Assembly (NCBI RefSeq): GCF_051020975.1
Contig: NC_135045.1
Location: forward strand, 5,582,501-5,646,500
DNA: 64,000 nt
Reading direction: 5' to 3'
DNA from: Osmia lignaria lignaria
Lineage: Eukaryota > Arthropoda > Insecta > Hymenoptera > Megachilidae
Each line of letters starts with the position of its first letter. The first letter of the stretch is position 1. Below are positions 14,001 through 26,014 of this stretch, in pieces. The position numbers and the translations under genes are program-made. A model generated the notes under the pieces. That model did no database searches. It was not told the DNA's origin and saw nothing but the letters and a program-made list of their open reading frames with translations.

Positions 14001-15302
14001 ATATAGACATTCCAATACGATTTGATAACATATAGTTTTACCTTCTCAATTATCTATGCTGATAATACAGCTTAAAATTAGAAATATTTTAATTAATGTT
14101 AGTTTTTAAACTTGTCAAATTTGTTATAATAGCTTTATTACGCGTACAAGATTTAATCGAAAATTAAACGATGTAAAATGAACGTTTTGAATATTTCAAA
14201 GTCTGTAATTTATACTTTTGAAAAAGTGCATCGTGTTATATGAAAACAACACAGAAAAGTATTTTAAATATTCAATCGTGCAACGAAATGAAAGTAAGTG
14301 AGTGAAAATTCTTTTGCTTTCGGCCAAGTTTGAAAAACATAATTTCTGTTTATTTTTCTGGGAAATCAGTTTTACATAAAGCTGATTTCACCGATGTTGA
14401 AAATACACCACAGCAAAAACCTTCTACGTTTCTGAATATACAGATTTCTGGTACATCCGCCACGCTCGAGAATTGTAGACTTTCTTCCTTTTTCCATTAC
14501 TATCTAAGGAACCAAGCAGATTTCAAAGAAAATTGCTTCAATAGAAATTTAATGGTATTTTTCACTGTGTCAAAGTATTAAAAACTATAAAAACATTCTA
14601 TTACCTATTTATAGTTTATGGGAAGAAAAAAACAGCCTTTACATTCCTTTTTAAACACTTCTATCTCTTTTAATATAAAAAGCATTCGGAACCTGTATTC
14701 TATAAATGTTGGTTTTGAGCGAGCGAAATTCAAAAAAAAATATTCCATTTTAAATAGTTCACAGGTACTAATTAAACTGTCTCATTCTACAATATTTTCG
14801 TACTTTTCTGTAGATCTTATTTTAAAATTGTTCAAATTCTATTTCTAAGAGATCTGCCACCATTAAAATATTCAATTCGGTTTAATTATTCCTTTATCTT
14901 TCTATGACAATGACTGAAAATGCATGAAAATTGTTCTTTATTGAATTTTTATAAATAATTTGAAAGGAAAAAGCAATGCAAAGGTAGCAAATCCAGTTGA
15001 CAATGTAAAAATAATTGCATTTCGTAACTGTACATATGTACATGCATAGCATTTTTTTGTGAAAGTTACCAACCAAGCGTTACGTACATTTACTATACTG
15101 GAAACCCTTTAGTTCCGAAGTTACAAAAAAATTGATAAAAACATTAACGCTTCAATAAATACCATAGAGAAGAAAGCATGCATATTTTTCCTGTTAGCTG
15201 ATCGTTTGAAAGAACTTGCTTTGCTCACTTTTTACTGGAACCTCACTACCTCCCTTTTTGTTGTCTGTTCCTGTTACATCTTCCTCTTATTCCAGTACGC
15301 AT

Positions 15303-15924
15303 ATAGGGTGTCCCATGCAGGTGGGTCAAGGTATAACTTAAAAACGGTAGAAGATAGATAGACACAAGATTTGTTAGGCAAAATTAAATGATATTTAATG
15401 GAACATCTCGCGATATATGTATATAATATCAGCTTCGGAAGTGGAGACGTTCCAAAAATTTTGAAGTTACCTTTACTTTTTAAAACCTTACTATACGTTA
15501 ATCAGCGCGTATTTTCATTCTTTACAAAAAAATTCAAATGCTTTGATCGAAAGTTTATTAATAATTCAAAAAATACCTTAGGGAGAGACAGCCTTGTCTC
15601 TCCCTAAGGTATTTTTTGAATTATTAAATTTTCGAACTAACAATAAGTACCTTTATAAGTTATCGTAGAAAATAACAATATGCAGCGATTGATATTAAGG
15701 GAAGTATGAAATTCGAAAAAATTTTTTTCAAACTGGGAAAATCTGTCTTTCCCTAATATTTCTTTTGAATTACTCATTTTTCGATCAAAGTCCTTTAAAA
15801 CTTGCGATATAAAATAATAAGCTGCACCAAATGACGTTTAAAGAAATATATAATTCTATTAAAAAAAAATATCTTTGATCATTTTAGAGCTATGACTTGG
15901 CCCAGTTGCATAAGACACCCTGTA
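15303..15924. mobile_element. Fold-back transposable element with CAGGGTGTC ends
   Basis: The left end is TATAGGGTGTCCCATGCAGG then TGGGTCAAGGTATAACT. The reverse complement of the right end is TACAGGGTGTCTTATGCAAC then TGGGCCAAGTCATAGCT. These are long imperfect inverted ends that run further inward with decreasing similarity. The element is about 620 bp, and its two halves meet at the hairpin at 15558-15627. No transposase frame is present, so it is non-autonomous. Confidence 0.75.
15558..15627. repeat. Near-perfect 33 bp hairpin at the core of the fold-back element
   Basis: Arms 15558-15590 and 15595-15627 are perfect inverted copies around a 4-base spacer (GCCT). The arm ends in CCTTAGGGAGAGACA. 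With a one-base slip, pairing continues about 13 more bases outward. A diverged second copy of the right arm lies at 15743-15789 (TGTCTTTCCCTAATATTTC), giving an internal tandem duplication. Confidence 0.92.
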
Positions 15925-17310
15925 TTTTATGAAGCACCGTATGTCATTCGTTGTGTTTCGAACACAGCCGTAAGGAATAGACGGACAGTAAAGTCAACAC
16001 CGCCTGTGCGTCAACAGAACGAGCACTAATGTCACTAATCACACTAACCGTACTAACAGTAACGAAACAAGGAACCCGAATGACCTGTACACGCCAATAA
16101 CGACGTGCAGCCGGAAGTACAGCAGGCTGTTCCTGTGCATGTAGCAGTATTCTACATACCTTGACCTTTGCTCGTTAATCTGTGGTCACTGTCAAGCAAC
16201 GCTAATTGTAATTAATGACTAATTATCGTCATTGAAATTTTTCATTGTTAATCGCAATTAATAATTAAAATTTAGTCGATATTTAAATTTCCATAGGAAT
16301 TCATTATTCATATTGTTATCGATTCTTTTTTCTTTTAGTCAGTCCAAGTTGAAAAGATTTGAAATCCGTGCAATAATATTTTATTTTTTCTTCAATTCAC
16401 GCGACGAGTAGATGCGTATTAACTGGAAAGGCGGTTCATTACGAAATTAAAAGGGAAAACTAGTTAGTAAGGTTGCAAGTAGAATATAGCTATACACGCT
16501 TGTTGATGTATTTGCAGCGTAAACAATAATTACCGCATGCAATTAAGAAGGTCCTTACTGCAGGAAGGTGTCGGTGGTGGGGTTGATGATAGTCTACGAA
16601 CTTCTCCTTCCACATACTAGTCAACTCGACGGATGAAGAGATTTCGACTTGGTTACACTCGATCTTGTTACGCCTAGAGTTATGAGTCTTCTGTAAAATT
16701 TGAGTTAACCCGGTTATTTAGTGAACGAGTCTCAGTCTGTAGAGATGTTCTCTGTGGTGCCGAGGTGAAAAATTAACGGATACCATAAACTTTCTCAAAG
16801 TACTATTCAGAATTCATGTACACTGACAGACGAAATAATAAGAGGCCGAGAAAGTTTTGCGATGAAACTTCTAATTACGATGGTATAAAAGAAACAGGAT
16901 AAATATTTTCAGTGGTGTGAAAATTAAACAAACATGCTGGTAAAGTATGAATTGAATTTGCAGTACTATTAATACAAGATAGTACTATAAAACAGTATTT
17001 TACCAAGAGAATAGTATATTTCTTAATTTGAAAAATGGTAAAATTAACGATATATAATATCTTGTACAACTTACTAGAGGCTTTCCAAATTTAAAGAATT
17101 GCTATGTGTACTTTTAATTCAGTAATTGAATTTCATTTAATCTAGAAATTCTTCTGATAACTATAAAGCATTTTGCAGCAAAACATAAATTACTTCACTG
17201 AATTTTCAACACTACTTTTGTGTAAAGTAGTATCTGCAGGTAATGATGAGTTAATAATCACTTAAGGATACTTTAAATATCATTTGAAATTAGAGCTCTT
17301 TAAAGCTTCC

Positions 17311-17361
17311 AAGGCTTTTAAGACTTTCCAAACTTTCAATTTCGGAAGTCTTAAAAGTCTT
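17311..17361. repeat. Imperfect hairpin, 18-19 bp arms
   Basis: AAGGCTTTTAAGACTTTCC at 17311-17329 and GGAAGTCTTAAAAGTCTT at 17344-17361 pair with two differences across a 14-base loop. Surrounding bases (TTTCCAAACTTTC) extend the TTAAGACTT-rich character. No known RNA family recognised. Confidence 0.6.
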
Positions 17362-20300
17362 GAGAGTTTTGAAGGGCACTAATCCTTCACGATAGATTGA
17401 TTATATCAGTGTTCAAATAAGTATGAAGTAATTAAGAAACGATGTTATTATCCTGATCCTTATTTAACGATATTATTTTATTGCTTCGTACGTAATAAGA
17501 AAAAATATATTTATTCTGTTTTTAAAAATATAAAAGTCTAAAGTTTAAAGGATTTTTTATTTCAAATGAATGTTAAAGTGACGATATTTTTAAGAGAAAA
17601 TATTGAATGCACATTATTCAGATTTTCAAACCCATTGTCAGATATCGATTGTTATAACCAATCATCCATTACAAAGTAATTAAGTTGCACTAATTACTTC
17701 CCATTGTCAAACAACTCGTTCATTAATTAATACTTCATCATCTGTTCCTTTACTACAATTGCCAGAAGGTAATTAAAAATAATAATCTTCTTCAGTACAC
17801 AATAAGTCTATCAACAAATACATTTAATATCTATATTTTACAATAAAAAATATTTGTTGAGATGCAGTAAGAAATAAAATACTTAAAACAGTTCGTCTAA
17901 AATTTATATTAATGCAAAATATTCCATGATTTCGCATGTTTAATTCATACATTGCCAGAGCTCTCGTATATTACCAACTGCATTAACAAACTTAATTTGT
18001 GTTACCAACTCCATGAACAAGTAATAAAATACGTGTGCACTGAATGAAATGAAAATTGATTATATATTATCATCCGTTTATCTTTCGATTAGTCAAATTT
18101 AAACAAGTTTTTTGAAAAGGAAATAGTACGGATTATTTCTTGCTAGTGCAAACAGTCATTAAAGATGCGACCACTTCGTTTATTTTGCGAAATGTATAAG
18201 AAACTTGGTCGTACTAACGCTATGTTAATGGCGTATGTACACGGAAAAAGAGGAAAAAGAAGTGCTACGAGTCTGTTTTATCCGAAAATGCAAATTCAAA
18301 ACTGAGAGCAAAGTTATTGTCGTACGAAATTCAACTTCGTATTCTTTATCGCTTTCCAATTTGCTTCTTGATATTATTATTAATTATTGCGTTAAATATC
18401 GCAGTGAAAAGAGGCAAATGTAATGCATATGTATGTCCTGCTGTAATTATAATTATTTTGATTACGATCGTTTCATTACCAAATTTTAACTGTTCAATTT
18501 GTACTTCACGAATTTAATGTATTATATTGATCTTCGAACGGTAGTCGCCGGATCTATCGTGACCCATACCTGTGAAACGTGTACAGTGACGCTTCGATAA
18601 AAATAAAAATTTTAATTTATTTAGTATCTGCTTATTGGCAGTTTTGTTAATTAGCACGTATTTGTATTATGCTATTATACATCAAACAGTGAATTTCGGA
18701 ATACAGGAAATCTAATATCATTTGATTAATTTCTATCAAAATATTATAAATTCCTTAAACTAATTTTCAATTAATTTTTCGATATCCTGAATTATTTTGA
18801 GAGTCATTAATAATTGTCATTATTATAATCCTATTATTTTTCAGTTTAAGTATAATTTGCAACAAATTTGATCCCATAGAATTAATTTTTAATATTCGAA
18901 ACTTGCAATGTGGCAGGAGCGTTTCGAATTTTATCCGTTAATTAAAACGGAAAATCCTTGTGAAATCACGCGGAACGAAATAAAATGAATTCTTGCGTTT
19001 TATCTCGATGTTCCCAGTGCCTTTCAGTCGCTCGTTTGTAGCTACACTGTTTCAATATTTTGCACGAAGATTCAAAAGGTAGCCGAAAAAAGATTAAATT
19101 CACAGGATAATTAACCAAAGCCGGATAACAATTATCCTGCAGTTGCTTCTACATAATATTTCCTTAAAAATTAAAAAGGATTTTTTACAGGAATGTATTA
19201 TTTCTATGGAAGAAATTTCTTGAATAATTTTTCTTGCTTTAATATAGCTTTTTTTAAGTTTGAAGCGTGAAAATATTCTGATTTACTGTTTTTATTTACC
19301 AAAATGGATCGGTGATGAAAAGAATTATTCCATGAAAGCATGCCAGGAAGTTAGGAAATGAAACTATTTCCAGAGATCTTTTACCGTTTCACGTCTTTGT
19401 TGAGAGATATTCCCTTTACTTTTGGCCGATGGTGTATGTGTGTTGTACGTATGTATATAAGCGCATCGAATATTATACGTAGAATATAATATACTTCCTG
19501 AATATGCTCATACAATACATTTTATTTTCCTTGTAGCGATTCATCCTTTGTCAAGCGATTTTCATATCACACTTTCCACGAACTCTGTTCCGATTGATGC
19601 ACATTCTGCAGCTTGAGCAATCACGACATGACTAAAGTCTATCTAAGTAAATTTTTAAAAACTTAGACGATCCTCTTTTAAAACGTATTGCGTTGATATT
19701 TTATCGGTGAAATGAAATGTACTGGAGAAAATGGAAGGTTGATGAATTTCTTTTTTGGAACGTACTGCTTCTCCTAATTACTCCTGATAATTTTAAATCA
19801 TCACAAGTAAGGTTCCTATCTTTCAGATTTTTCTGCGATAATCTTTTGCCCCTCATTCTGCTGAGAAACAGTACTACATCGTCTTCCAATATAGATCTGC
19901 GTGTTTCACGTGAAACTTGTTCTACAGTGACACGGGGCTCATATGTACCTTTATCCAATATTTTCTGGGTTTTTGGGTCACGTGTATTCTAAAATATTCT
20001 TACTATATCGCAAGAACCATTTACCGCAAGAATATCGTCTACACATATGTACGATATAACGAAATTTTCGAAAGGAAAAGTTTATATATGATATACGATA
20101 ATATTTGTAGATATCGAATGATCTTGAAAAATTCTTACAATATAAAATTATAAATTAATAAACAATGGCAGGTATATAGTCAGATGAGAAAAATAATTAT
20201 AATAACTTCTTAATTTCATAAATTAATTGAAATCAATTTAATTTATAATTCTTTTAATTATAATAATGTCATACTTTAGATATTTCAAAATTGGACATTT

Positions 20301-20459
20301 ATATAGGCAATAACGTAATACTATTTCAAGATGATATATTTAAAAATCGATATTACTGAAATTGCCCTACATTCGAGAGCGAATAATCTTTCGATACACT
20401 GTATGTAATCCCTTGAGTTGAGAGGTCATAAGATATGCATCAAACGCCTATTTTCTAAC

Positions 20460-20790
20460 GTTTTTGGAGCCGGATCAGTGAACTTGAAAAGGACCTTCTG
20501 TCACGAAGCCGGTGACAGCGCCTTGAAAACCCAAGTGGCCAAAATAAATAGACCGACACTGGCCGTGGAACGTGAGGTCGTTTCTGGTGCATGAAAGTGT
20601 AAACTCGGGTAACAAAGTGTGTCCCGGCACGAAATGCAATCTGTTACAAGCATCACATGCTGCTTCTTTGCCAAAACATCCTACTATAGCAATAAACAAG
20701 GAACGTGGCGACAAGTGATATCGTTTGTACGCGTGTTCTTCTCTATGCGACGTGATACCACGGATAATTAATCGACTTAACATTCAACGT
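20460..20790. other. GC-richer block with 102-codon minus-strand frame
   Basis: The open frame 20475-20783 (minus) is cysteine- and histidine-containing (CFGKEAACDACNRLHFVPGH) but matches no domain I know. The block is bounded by AT-rich sequence. It may be a conserved non-coding element or a terminal exon. I cannot choose between them. Confidence 0.25.
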
Positions 20791-21163
20791 TTGCTTTGCA
20801 TACAATGAGTGATCAAATTATTAGAGCAACCAGGTGATATGTTCTTTATATTTGTATAGGAACGAAATTCCAAAATTAAGATTTTTCCACCAGGAATAAT
20901 TCTAATTAGTAATCGTACGTTAAAAGTCTTATCACCAGTTGTAAGTATTTTGAAGCAAATGATGCAAATATAAATACAGAAGTTCTTTAAATTTTATATT
21001 AGACGAAGAAAGGAATTAATAATGCAGAAAGGATTATCTATATTTCGAAAGATTTTCATTTAACGAACTTGGTGCATAGGAAGGGTAGTTAATATTGCCA
21101 GTTTTGTATCTTAAATTATTTCCTTGCACGAGCGAAGTTAAGGAAGCGCCTTCTCAATAAATT

Positions 21164-21196
21164 ATTAGGTTGTTGCATATCAAATAGCCAATTGCG
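21164..21196 (+). repeat. Mariner-like terminal sequence
   Basis: ATTAGGTTGTTGCATATCAA then ATAGCCAATTGCG. It matches 13967-14000 at nearly every position of the first 26 bases. The 1 kb after it holds no transposase remnant that I recognise. Confidence 0.5.
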
Positions 21197-22349
21197 CAAA
21201 GTAAAATGTTCGCGAAATTTGATAATAGAAAAGTACCATAAAATAACACTTCAAAGTTTGTAGCCTTTTTATTATTATTAAAGTTTCCAAGTCGTTTCGA
21301 ACCGCTGTCAATAGTAAATCAGTAATAGTATTAATTTCCTTGAAAATAACGTGTTAATTACTACAAGGGTGGCCATTACCACAAATCTAATGAAATTCTA
21401 AAAAATAATAATTATTCTAATAAAATATTCCGTTCTGTATACGGTTGTTTCCACAACGGCAGCGAACATGTCAAACCATAATACAGATTGTGCAAAATCA
21501 ATATACATATAATAAAATATTAACAATCGCGAGTGAAAAAGCAATTAATCTTCTACAATGACAGATACCTATGCTTCGCTATGAATGTTTTCACGAAGAA
21601 ATGTTTGAAATTGAAAAACAATATTGACAGTGAGTATGAATCTACAAAGCTACGAACTGAAGTTCTGGAATTATATACCATAGGGTGATTCTATTAATTT
21701 AATGAAAAATTAAATATGCACCACACGTTTATGCACAAAGTGTATAGGATTCATAATTAGCTGGAGAAATAACGATACGTGAAAACATACCAGTCTAATA
21801 GGTGAACGAAAAAATATTTCGTTCTGCACAAAGAAACATCACAGAAGATAAGCAAAAAACTAATTGCATGAGTTTCGTGTGCGCGACTGTGACTCGTTGA
21901 GGATTCGTTGCATCTGGCGAGGGAAACGTGAAAACAAAGAGTTATACTCCTTCGCTGCACGTGCGACACAATTATTCTTCAGAACAAGTGAATACTTGAT
22001 AATTTGTTGAATCGTCAAAATAGAAATTATTCTGCTGTTAAATAACTTGATTTTACAATAATTTTATATAGTCATTAGAATGTGAACTAACAGCAATACG
22101 TAACAGAAATTAAAAAATTAATTTTTACATAAATGTTTAAAAAAGGACGGAAGGAATATTTTCCTGATTGTTGAGACTATTGCCGAAGGTTCGAACTTTT
22201 GAAATTAAACGTCCTAATTGAAGCGTTGCATGGTTGAGAAAAATATTTTTATTAAATAAGGATCAAAGAACTGGCGGACTTATCGCAATTTTATAGAGAT
22301 GAGTAAAGTTTGATGTTGACGATTCTAACGAAAAGCCGCTCGTTGACAG

Positions 22350-22510
22350 GTTGATTTCCTTTATGACGGATGTAAGTCTCGTTTCACAGCGAGCGACTCC
22401 GTATCCTCAAAGTTTATCCACTGCCTGTTGCGAGAGACATTATAGTACAATATCCACTTTTCATCTCTCGTAACAGCTCTGTCGAGGAACGTCTGATATT
22501 TCTCACTTGA
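22350..22510 (-). pseudogene. Mariner transposase relic, catalytic core fragment
   Basis: Reading the minus strand from about 22510 downwards gives SEKYQTFLDRAVTRDEKWIL, then YYNVSRNRQWINFEDTES, then LAVKRDLHPS and a stop. This is the mariner block that carries an invariant catalytic Asp (F-L-x-R-(I/A)-V-T-x-D-E-K-W-I-L-Y) followed by the x-Q-W-x-N and D-L-H-P motifs. The catalytic Asp is retained here. Only about 160 bp is recognisable. It appears to be the same lineage as the relics at 45.3 and 53.4 kb, judging by the shared EK(W/C)IL(Y/H) and QWIN positions. Confidence 0.8.
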
Positions 22511-22729
22511 ACAACAAAGAAACTGATGATGCTTACTCGATCGATAAGATTCTTTTTCTCCCGAACGTGCTATCCATTTTTATTTTTCTTGTTCTAAGTT
22601 CACGAGCTTTCCCGCCATTTTCTCAGCGCCTGGAGTATCAGACAATAGCTAATAAAAAAACGCGACGTTACAATTATTGTTTCGGTTTTACCGATTTAGC
22701 GGGCATCGTAGCAACAAATTGAACGGAGA

Positions 22730-23120
22730 TCCTATTTTCATGTTTCCCGTATGATTCGGCAAACTATCCTACGGACGGAACGAGTTTCGAATGAGTTACC
22801 GTTGCTCGCATTAAGCTGGCTGCAAATGCGAGAGGGTGAAGGAAGAACGGTTGGAAAACAGGAGAAGAGGGTGAAGAGGGGGGTTGAACCGGGAACGAGC
22901 GTGAAGTGATTTCAGAGGGTCGAGATATTTCAGGCTCCAGAAATGGTGAAATAAAGCGGCCGCGCGTTGTGCTGTTCATGGCTCGTTATTATGCTATATG
23001 CCGTGTCCTCGCTGGTACTAAGATCCTTGCCGTAATGGAAATGTGAAGAGGGACGATGCGGTATGATGTGGTGTGCTGAAGTTATGGGGAAGGAAGATAA
23101 ATGCAACCTTGTAAAAGACA
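22730..23120. other. GC-richer block, unassigned
   Basis: G-rich on the + strand (GAGAAGAGGGTGAAGAGGGG), including a GCGGCCGCGC run at about 22957. Two overlapping minus-strand frames (22764-22979 and 22930-23121) are low-complexity Ser/Pro-rich and not convincing. Confidence 0.28.
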
Positions 23121-23654
23121 CAGTGTGTACTGTTGCTGTGATACATAGAATTGAACGAAGACTCTAATGATAAGAAATAACATTTTTAAAATGTTAAAAG
23201 AACAAAGAAGTAGAAACAATGTTCTTTTTTAAAATTTTATTAGACTTGCAACAGCAAAGTTATTATTTTGATAAAAATCATAAATAAAACGATATCATAA
23301 ATTATATTGTAAATTGACAGGTATAAAAATGAAATTTAAAAATAGCATAGCTCGCGTTTTCGTCTTAATTAAGTGGGAGAAGAAGAAATGAAACGAGCAA
23401 AGGAAAGATGCATAAGTTTGTCTGTATTATGGTCTTCTGTGCCGCGAAATTGGGCAAGAAGAATTGAAGAAGAAAATATTTCGCGACCGGGGAATCGAGT
23501 CCCACACATTTGCCAGCAGATGGCATAAAGAAACCGAGATACTGTCGTCATAAATAGGGATGTAAGCACCCACGGGACTAAGCAGACGAAATTCTTATTA
23601 TTTCGTGGCATTATAAAGAGGCAGGCGGAAGAGGGGGGTTAGAACGTCGACGAC

Positions 23655-23672
23655 GCCGACGTCGACGTCGGC
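23655..23672. repeat. Perfect 18 bp GACGTC palindrome
   Basis: GCCGACGTCGACGTCGGC is its own reverse complement. It lies in a CpG-dense run (CGTCGACGACGCCGACGTC) that contrasts with the AT-rich neighbourhood. GACGTC is the core of CRE-like sites, but the function here is unknown. Confidence 0.7.
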
Positions 23673-23904
23673 ACTCTGGCGATTTCTAGCCATTCTTACG
23701 AAAATAATCTCACGGAAGCACGCGAATCTGATTCCCCTGTATTTCGTGCCCTAAAATTCTCGACTTTCTCATCATCTTTCCTTAGTTCGTTCTGCTCGTT
23801 AACATGAAACATCGTATTATTTTCAGGGTTTGACCTGATTAGTTGCGATTCGAAACGGCTCATTTTATACACACGGGATGGATAAAATAATGAAAGCAAT
23901 AAGC

Positions 23905-23942
23905 TATTAAATTGTTGCGAATCAAATGGCTGAGTTCGAAAT
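23905..23942 (+). repeat. Mariner-like terminal sequence
   Basis: TTAAATTGTTGCGAATCAAA then TGGCTGAGTTCGAA, a diverged member of the same set. It directly precedes the family A copy at 23955. Confidence 0.4.
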
Positions 23943-23954
23943 GTACAGTATCGA

Positions 23955-24300
23955 TCACAGTAGGCTTCCCCAGGGATAGTTGCATTATAAGGGAAACAGG
24001 AATTCTTAAAATTTTATATTTAACGATATCAATGTTGACACTGATACAGAAATTAAATAATATATTTAATTATTCAATATTATAAAATTGAATACATGTA
24101 TAATTAAGAAATATGAATAATGAGTTAAATATCAATTCAAATCCTCCCACATAAATGTTTATGCACAAGTGGTGGGATCCTCTCCTCTAAATCGCTTCCC
24201 GTCATTCTCTTCGGGACCACCTATGGGGAGGGGCGAGAGCTCGGGGAAGGGGAACACTACCCTGAGGAAGCCCACCATGCTCGGTGTTGTGCAAAGTTTG
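23955..24300. mobile_element. Family A MITE, diverged copy 2
   Basis: Starts with the GGCTTCCCCAGGGATAG-like end and ends GAAGCCCACCATGCTCGG, with interior blocks colinear with the 10831 copy. Shared blocks include ACAGGAATTCTTAAAATTTT, AAACAGG, ACGATAT, the CACAAGTGGTGGGATCC block, and GGACCACCTATGGGGAGGGG. The inverted ends have decayed. Two overlapping open frames across it (24159-24350 minus and 24169-24483 plus) are by-products of its GC-rich right part. Confidence 0.72.
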
Positions 24301-25919
24301 ACAGGGTTTGATGATATACAAAATAATAAAATAGCAATTAAACGTTTCAATTTTAATAAAAATAACTACACAAACCTTTTACTGATCTTCTTAATACAAA
24401 ATGGTCGACTGTTGGTTACAGTAAATCACGAATGGTACCAAACGATTCCAAACTTTAAATTTCATTCTGAAAATCTTATTTAAATATTCGACTCGGCGCC
24501 GGTTATTTCTCGAATTTACTTGCATTAAGTTTTTCATTCTAAAGCACGCTTTCCAATTACGTAGAAAGCTATCGACGGAACATGGCCAGCAATGGAAATG
24601 TTTCTTACGTAATTAACGTTACGTGAACGGTTTGTGAAACTTTTGAAAGAGGGTAAAGGGTTAATAGCACTGACTACGTGTTTCCTTGAAACCTGATGTA
24701 TTTTTAGTTTCGCAAGCTGTAATTGTACAGAGTATACTTTCTGAATCTGTTCCCCTAAAGGGTGCTTTGATTCTGTGTATACAGAGAGCACCGATCTGTC
24801 CATAAATTATACCAAGTTTCTCATACCAACAAACAAGCTTTCAGATTTAATTTTAATATATTCACCTAGCTGCGTTTAAAATTCCAGCTCTGATATTCCC
24901 CATCGTGCCAAAACTACAAATGATTGACTAAGCGAAAGAGAATATTAATAGTAGAAAAAATTTTGAGAGTTATGAAAATACCAAATTTCTATTTGCCAAT
25001 TAGAATAAGTAATTGAAAGATCCGTTTTCTCAAAATTTTCTTCATTCATGTAAGTACATAAATTAATCTTATAATCTTCAATTTAGTTAATTATCAGCTG
25101 CCTGATCCATAAATTAAATTAGTATTATGTATATAAATGATTAAACGTAAATAATTGATTGTAATTACTATAATAAAACGTTCATTTCGGAAGAATGACG
25201 TCGAGGTCCTAGATGCTCAAATAATACATCAGAAGCCACCGTTTCAATATAATTTTGAAACTCTGTAACTGAATTGTAGATACATGAGCTGATATTTGTG
25301 TTTTCGTGAAACTCTAATAGAGGCTTTACGATTAATTGACAGAAGAACATGACGGACTGTCCTATTTCATATTCTCTGCTAGCAATCCAGCCGTAAATCT
25401 AGAATAGATGTTCACATACCTCTTACACGAATCTATTGCATCTTTGACTTTTCTATTTCAGTTGAAGACTGAGCTCTCTATATTTTACGCTTTATATGTC
25501 TCTTATCTATCTAAATTGATTCAAACAGTTTCCTCAGCGGAAAGTTTTACTTGGTTAGTAATATACAAATTGAATAGAATTTCTGTGGTGAATATAGAAA
25601 TTCTAGAAACTCCAATAAATGTCTTTATCATGTAACAATTTCAATATATAAGATGTTTCATCAAATCTGTTACAAATTAATATTTATGAATTTATAAATG
25701 TCATAAAATGACTTTTCTTAAATTTCTTTACTATTGCTAATAAGTAAATTTTTTTACTTCTTATTAATATAAGTTACTTAATACAGCTAATATAACTTAC
25801 CTAATATTTATAGTGTTTAATATTCTATAAATATTAAATTATAAAAATTGTACCTGTTGTGAGACCAAAACCAGAATAGGGCGATCACATATTAATTATA
25901 CAATTTTGCTTGTTTTTAG

Positions 25920-26014
25920 ATCCGAATTTCAAGGAACCGATTGCCAATGTAACCGCATCAGTTGGACGAGAAGCAATTCTGTCCTGCCTGGTTCAAGATT
26001 TAGCTGGGTATAAA
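25920..26014 (+). CDS. DIP/lachesin-like Ig receptor, exon for N-terminal half of Ig domain 1
   Basis: Internal coding exon of 95 bp. A pyrimidine-rich acceptor ends in AG at 25918-25919, and a GTGAGT donor starts at 26015. The exon begins with the last two bases of a split codon (probably GAT, Asp) and reads PNFKEPIANVTAS then VGREAILSCLVQDLAGYK, ending in phase 0. The Cys in ILSC is the B-strand cysteine of a V-set Ig fold, and NVT is an N-glycosylation sequon. The start resembles the D-P-x-F ... N-x-T ... V-G-R-(D/E)-A pattern at the mature N-terminus of insect Dpr-interacting proteins, closest from memory to the DIP-eta/theta/zeta group. Known DIPs are GPI-linked neuronal surface proteins with three Ig domains that bind Dpr proteins in synaptic partner choice. 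The exact paralogue cannot be assigned from one domain. The upstream signal-peptide exon was not found. Confidence 0.88.

Larger units (their letters stand above)
1..25919 (+). other. Long non-coding stretch upstream of the DIP-like exon (intron or 5' flank)
   Basis: The exon at 25920 starts inside a codon, so it must be spliced to an upstream exon ending in one base of that codon. I could not find that exon here, so this stretch is probably an intron extending past the window's left edge, though an unrecognised short signal-peptide exon could be hidden in it. Most of it is AT-rich, stop-rich and without protein similarity I recognise. The supported repeats, mobile elements and GC-richer blocks are listed separately. 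Confidence 0.6.

Noticed and set aside
18317..18517. Hydrophobic frame resembling a signal or membrane peptide
   Set aside because: Ile/Leu-rich because of AT-rich codons; no donor site at a suitable phase to join the DIP exon, and no conservation evidence.
23480..23530. tRNA-like B box (GGGGAATCGAGTCCCAC)
   Set aside because: No matching A box, acceptor stem or anticodon arm can be drawn around it.
24159..24483. Paired open frames that might be a small gene
   Set aside because: They lie in and just past a family A MITE copy; no start context, domain or splice signals.
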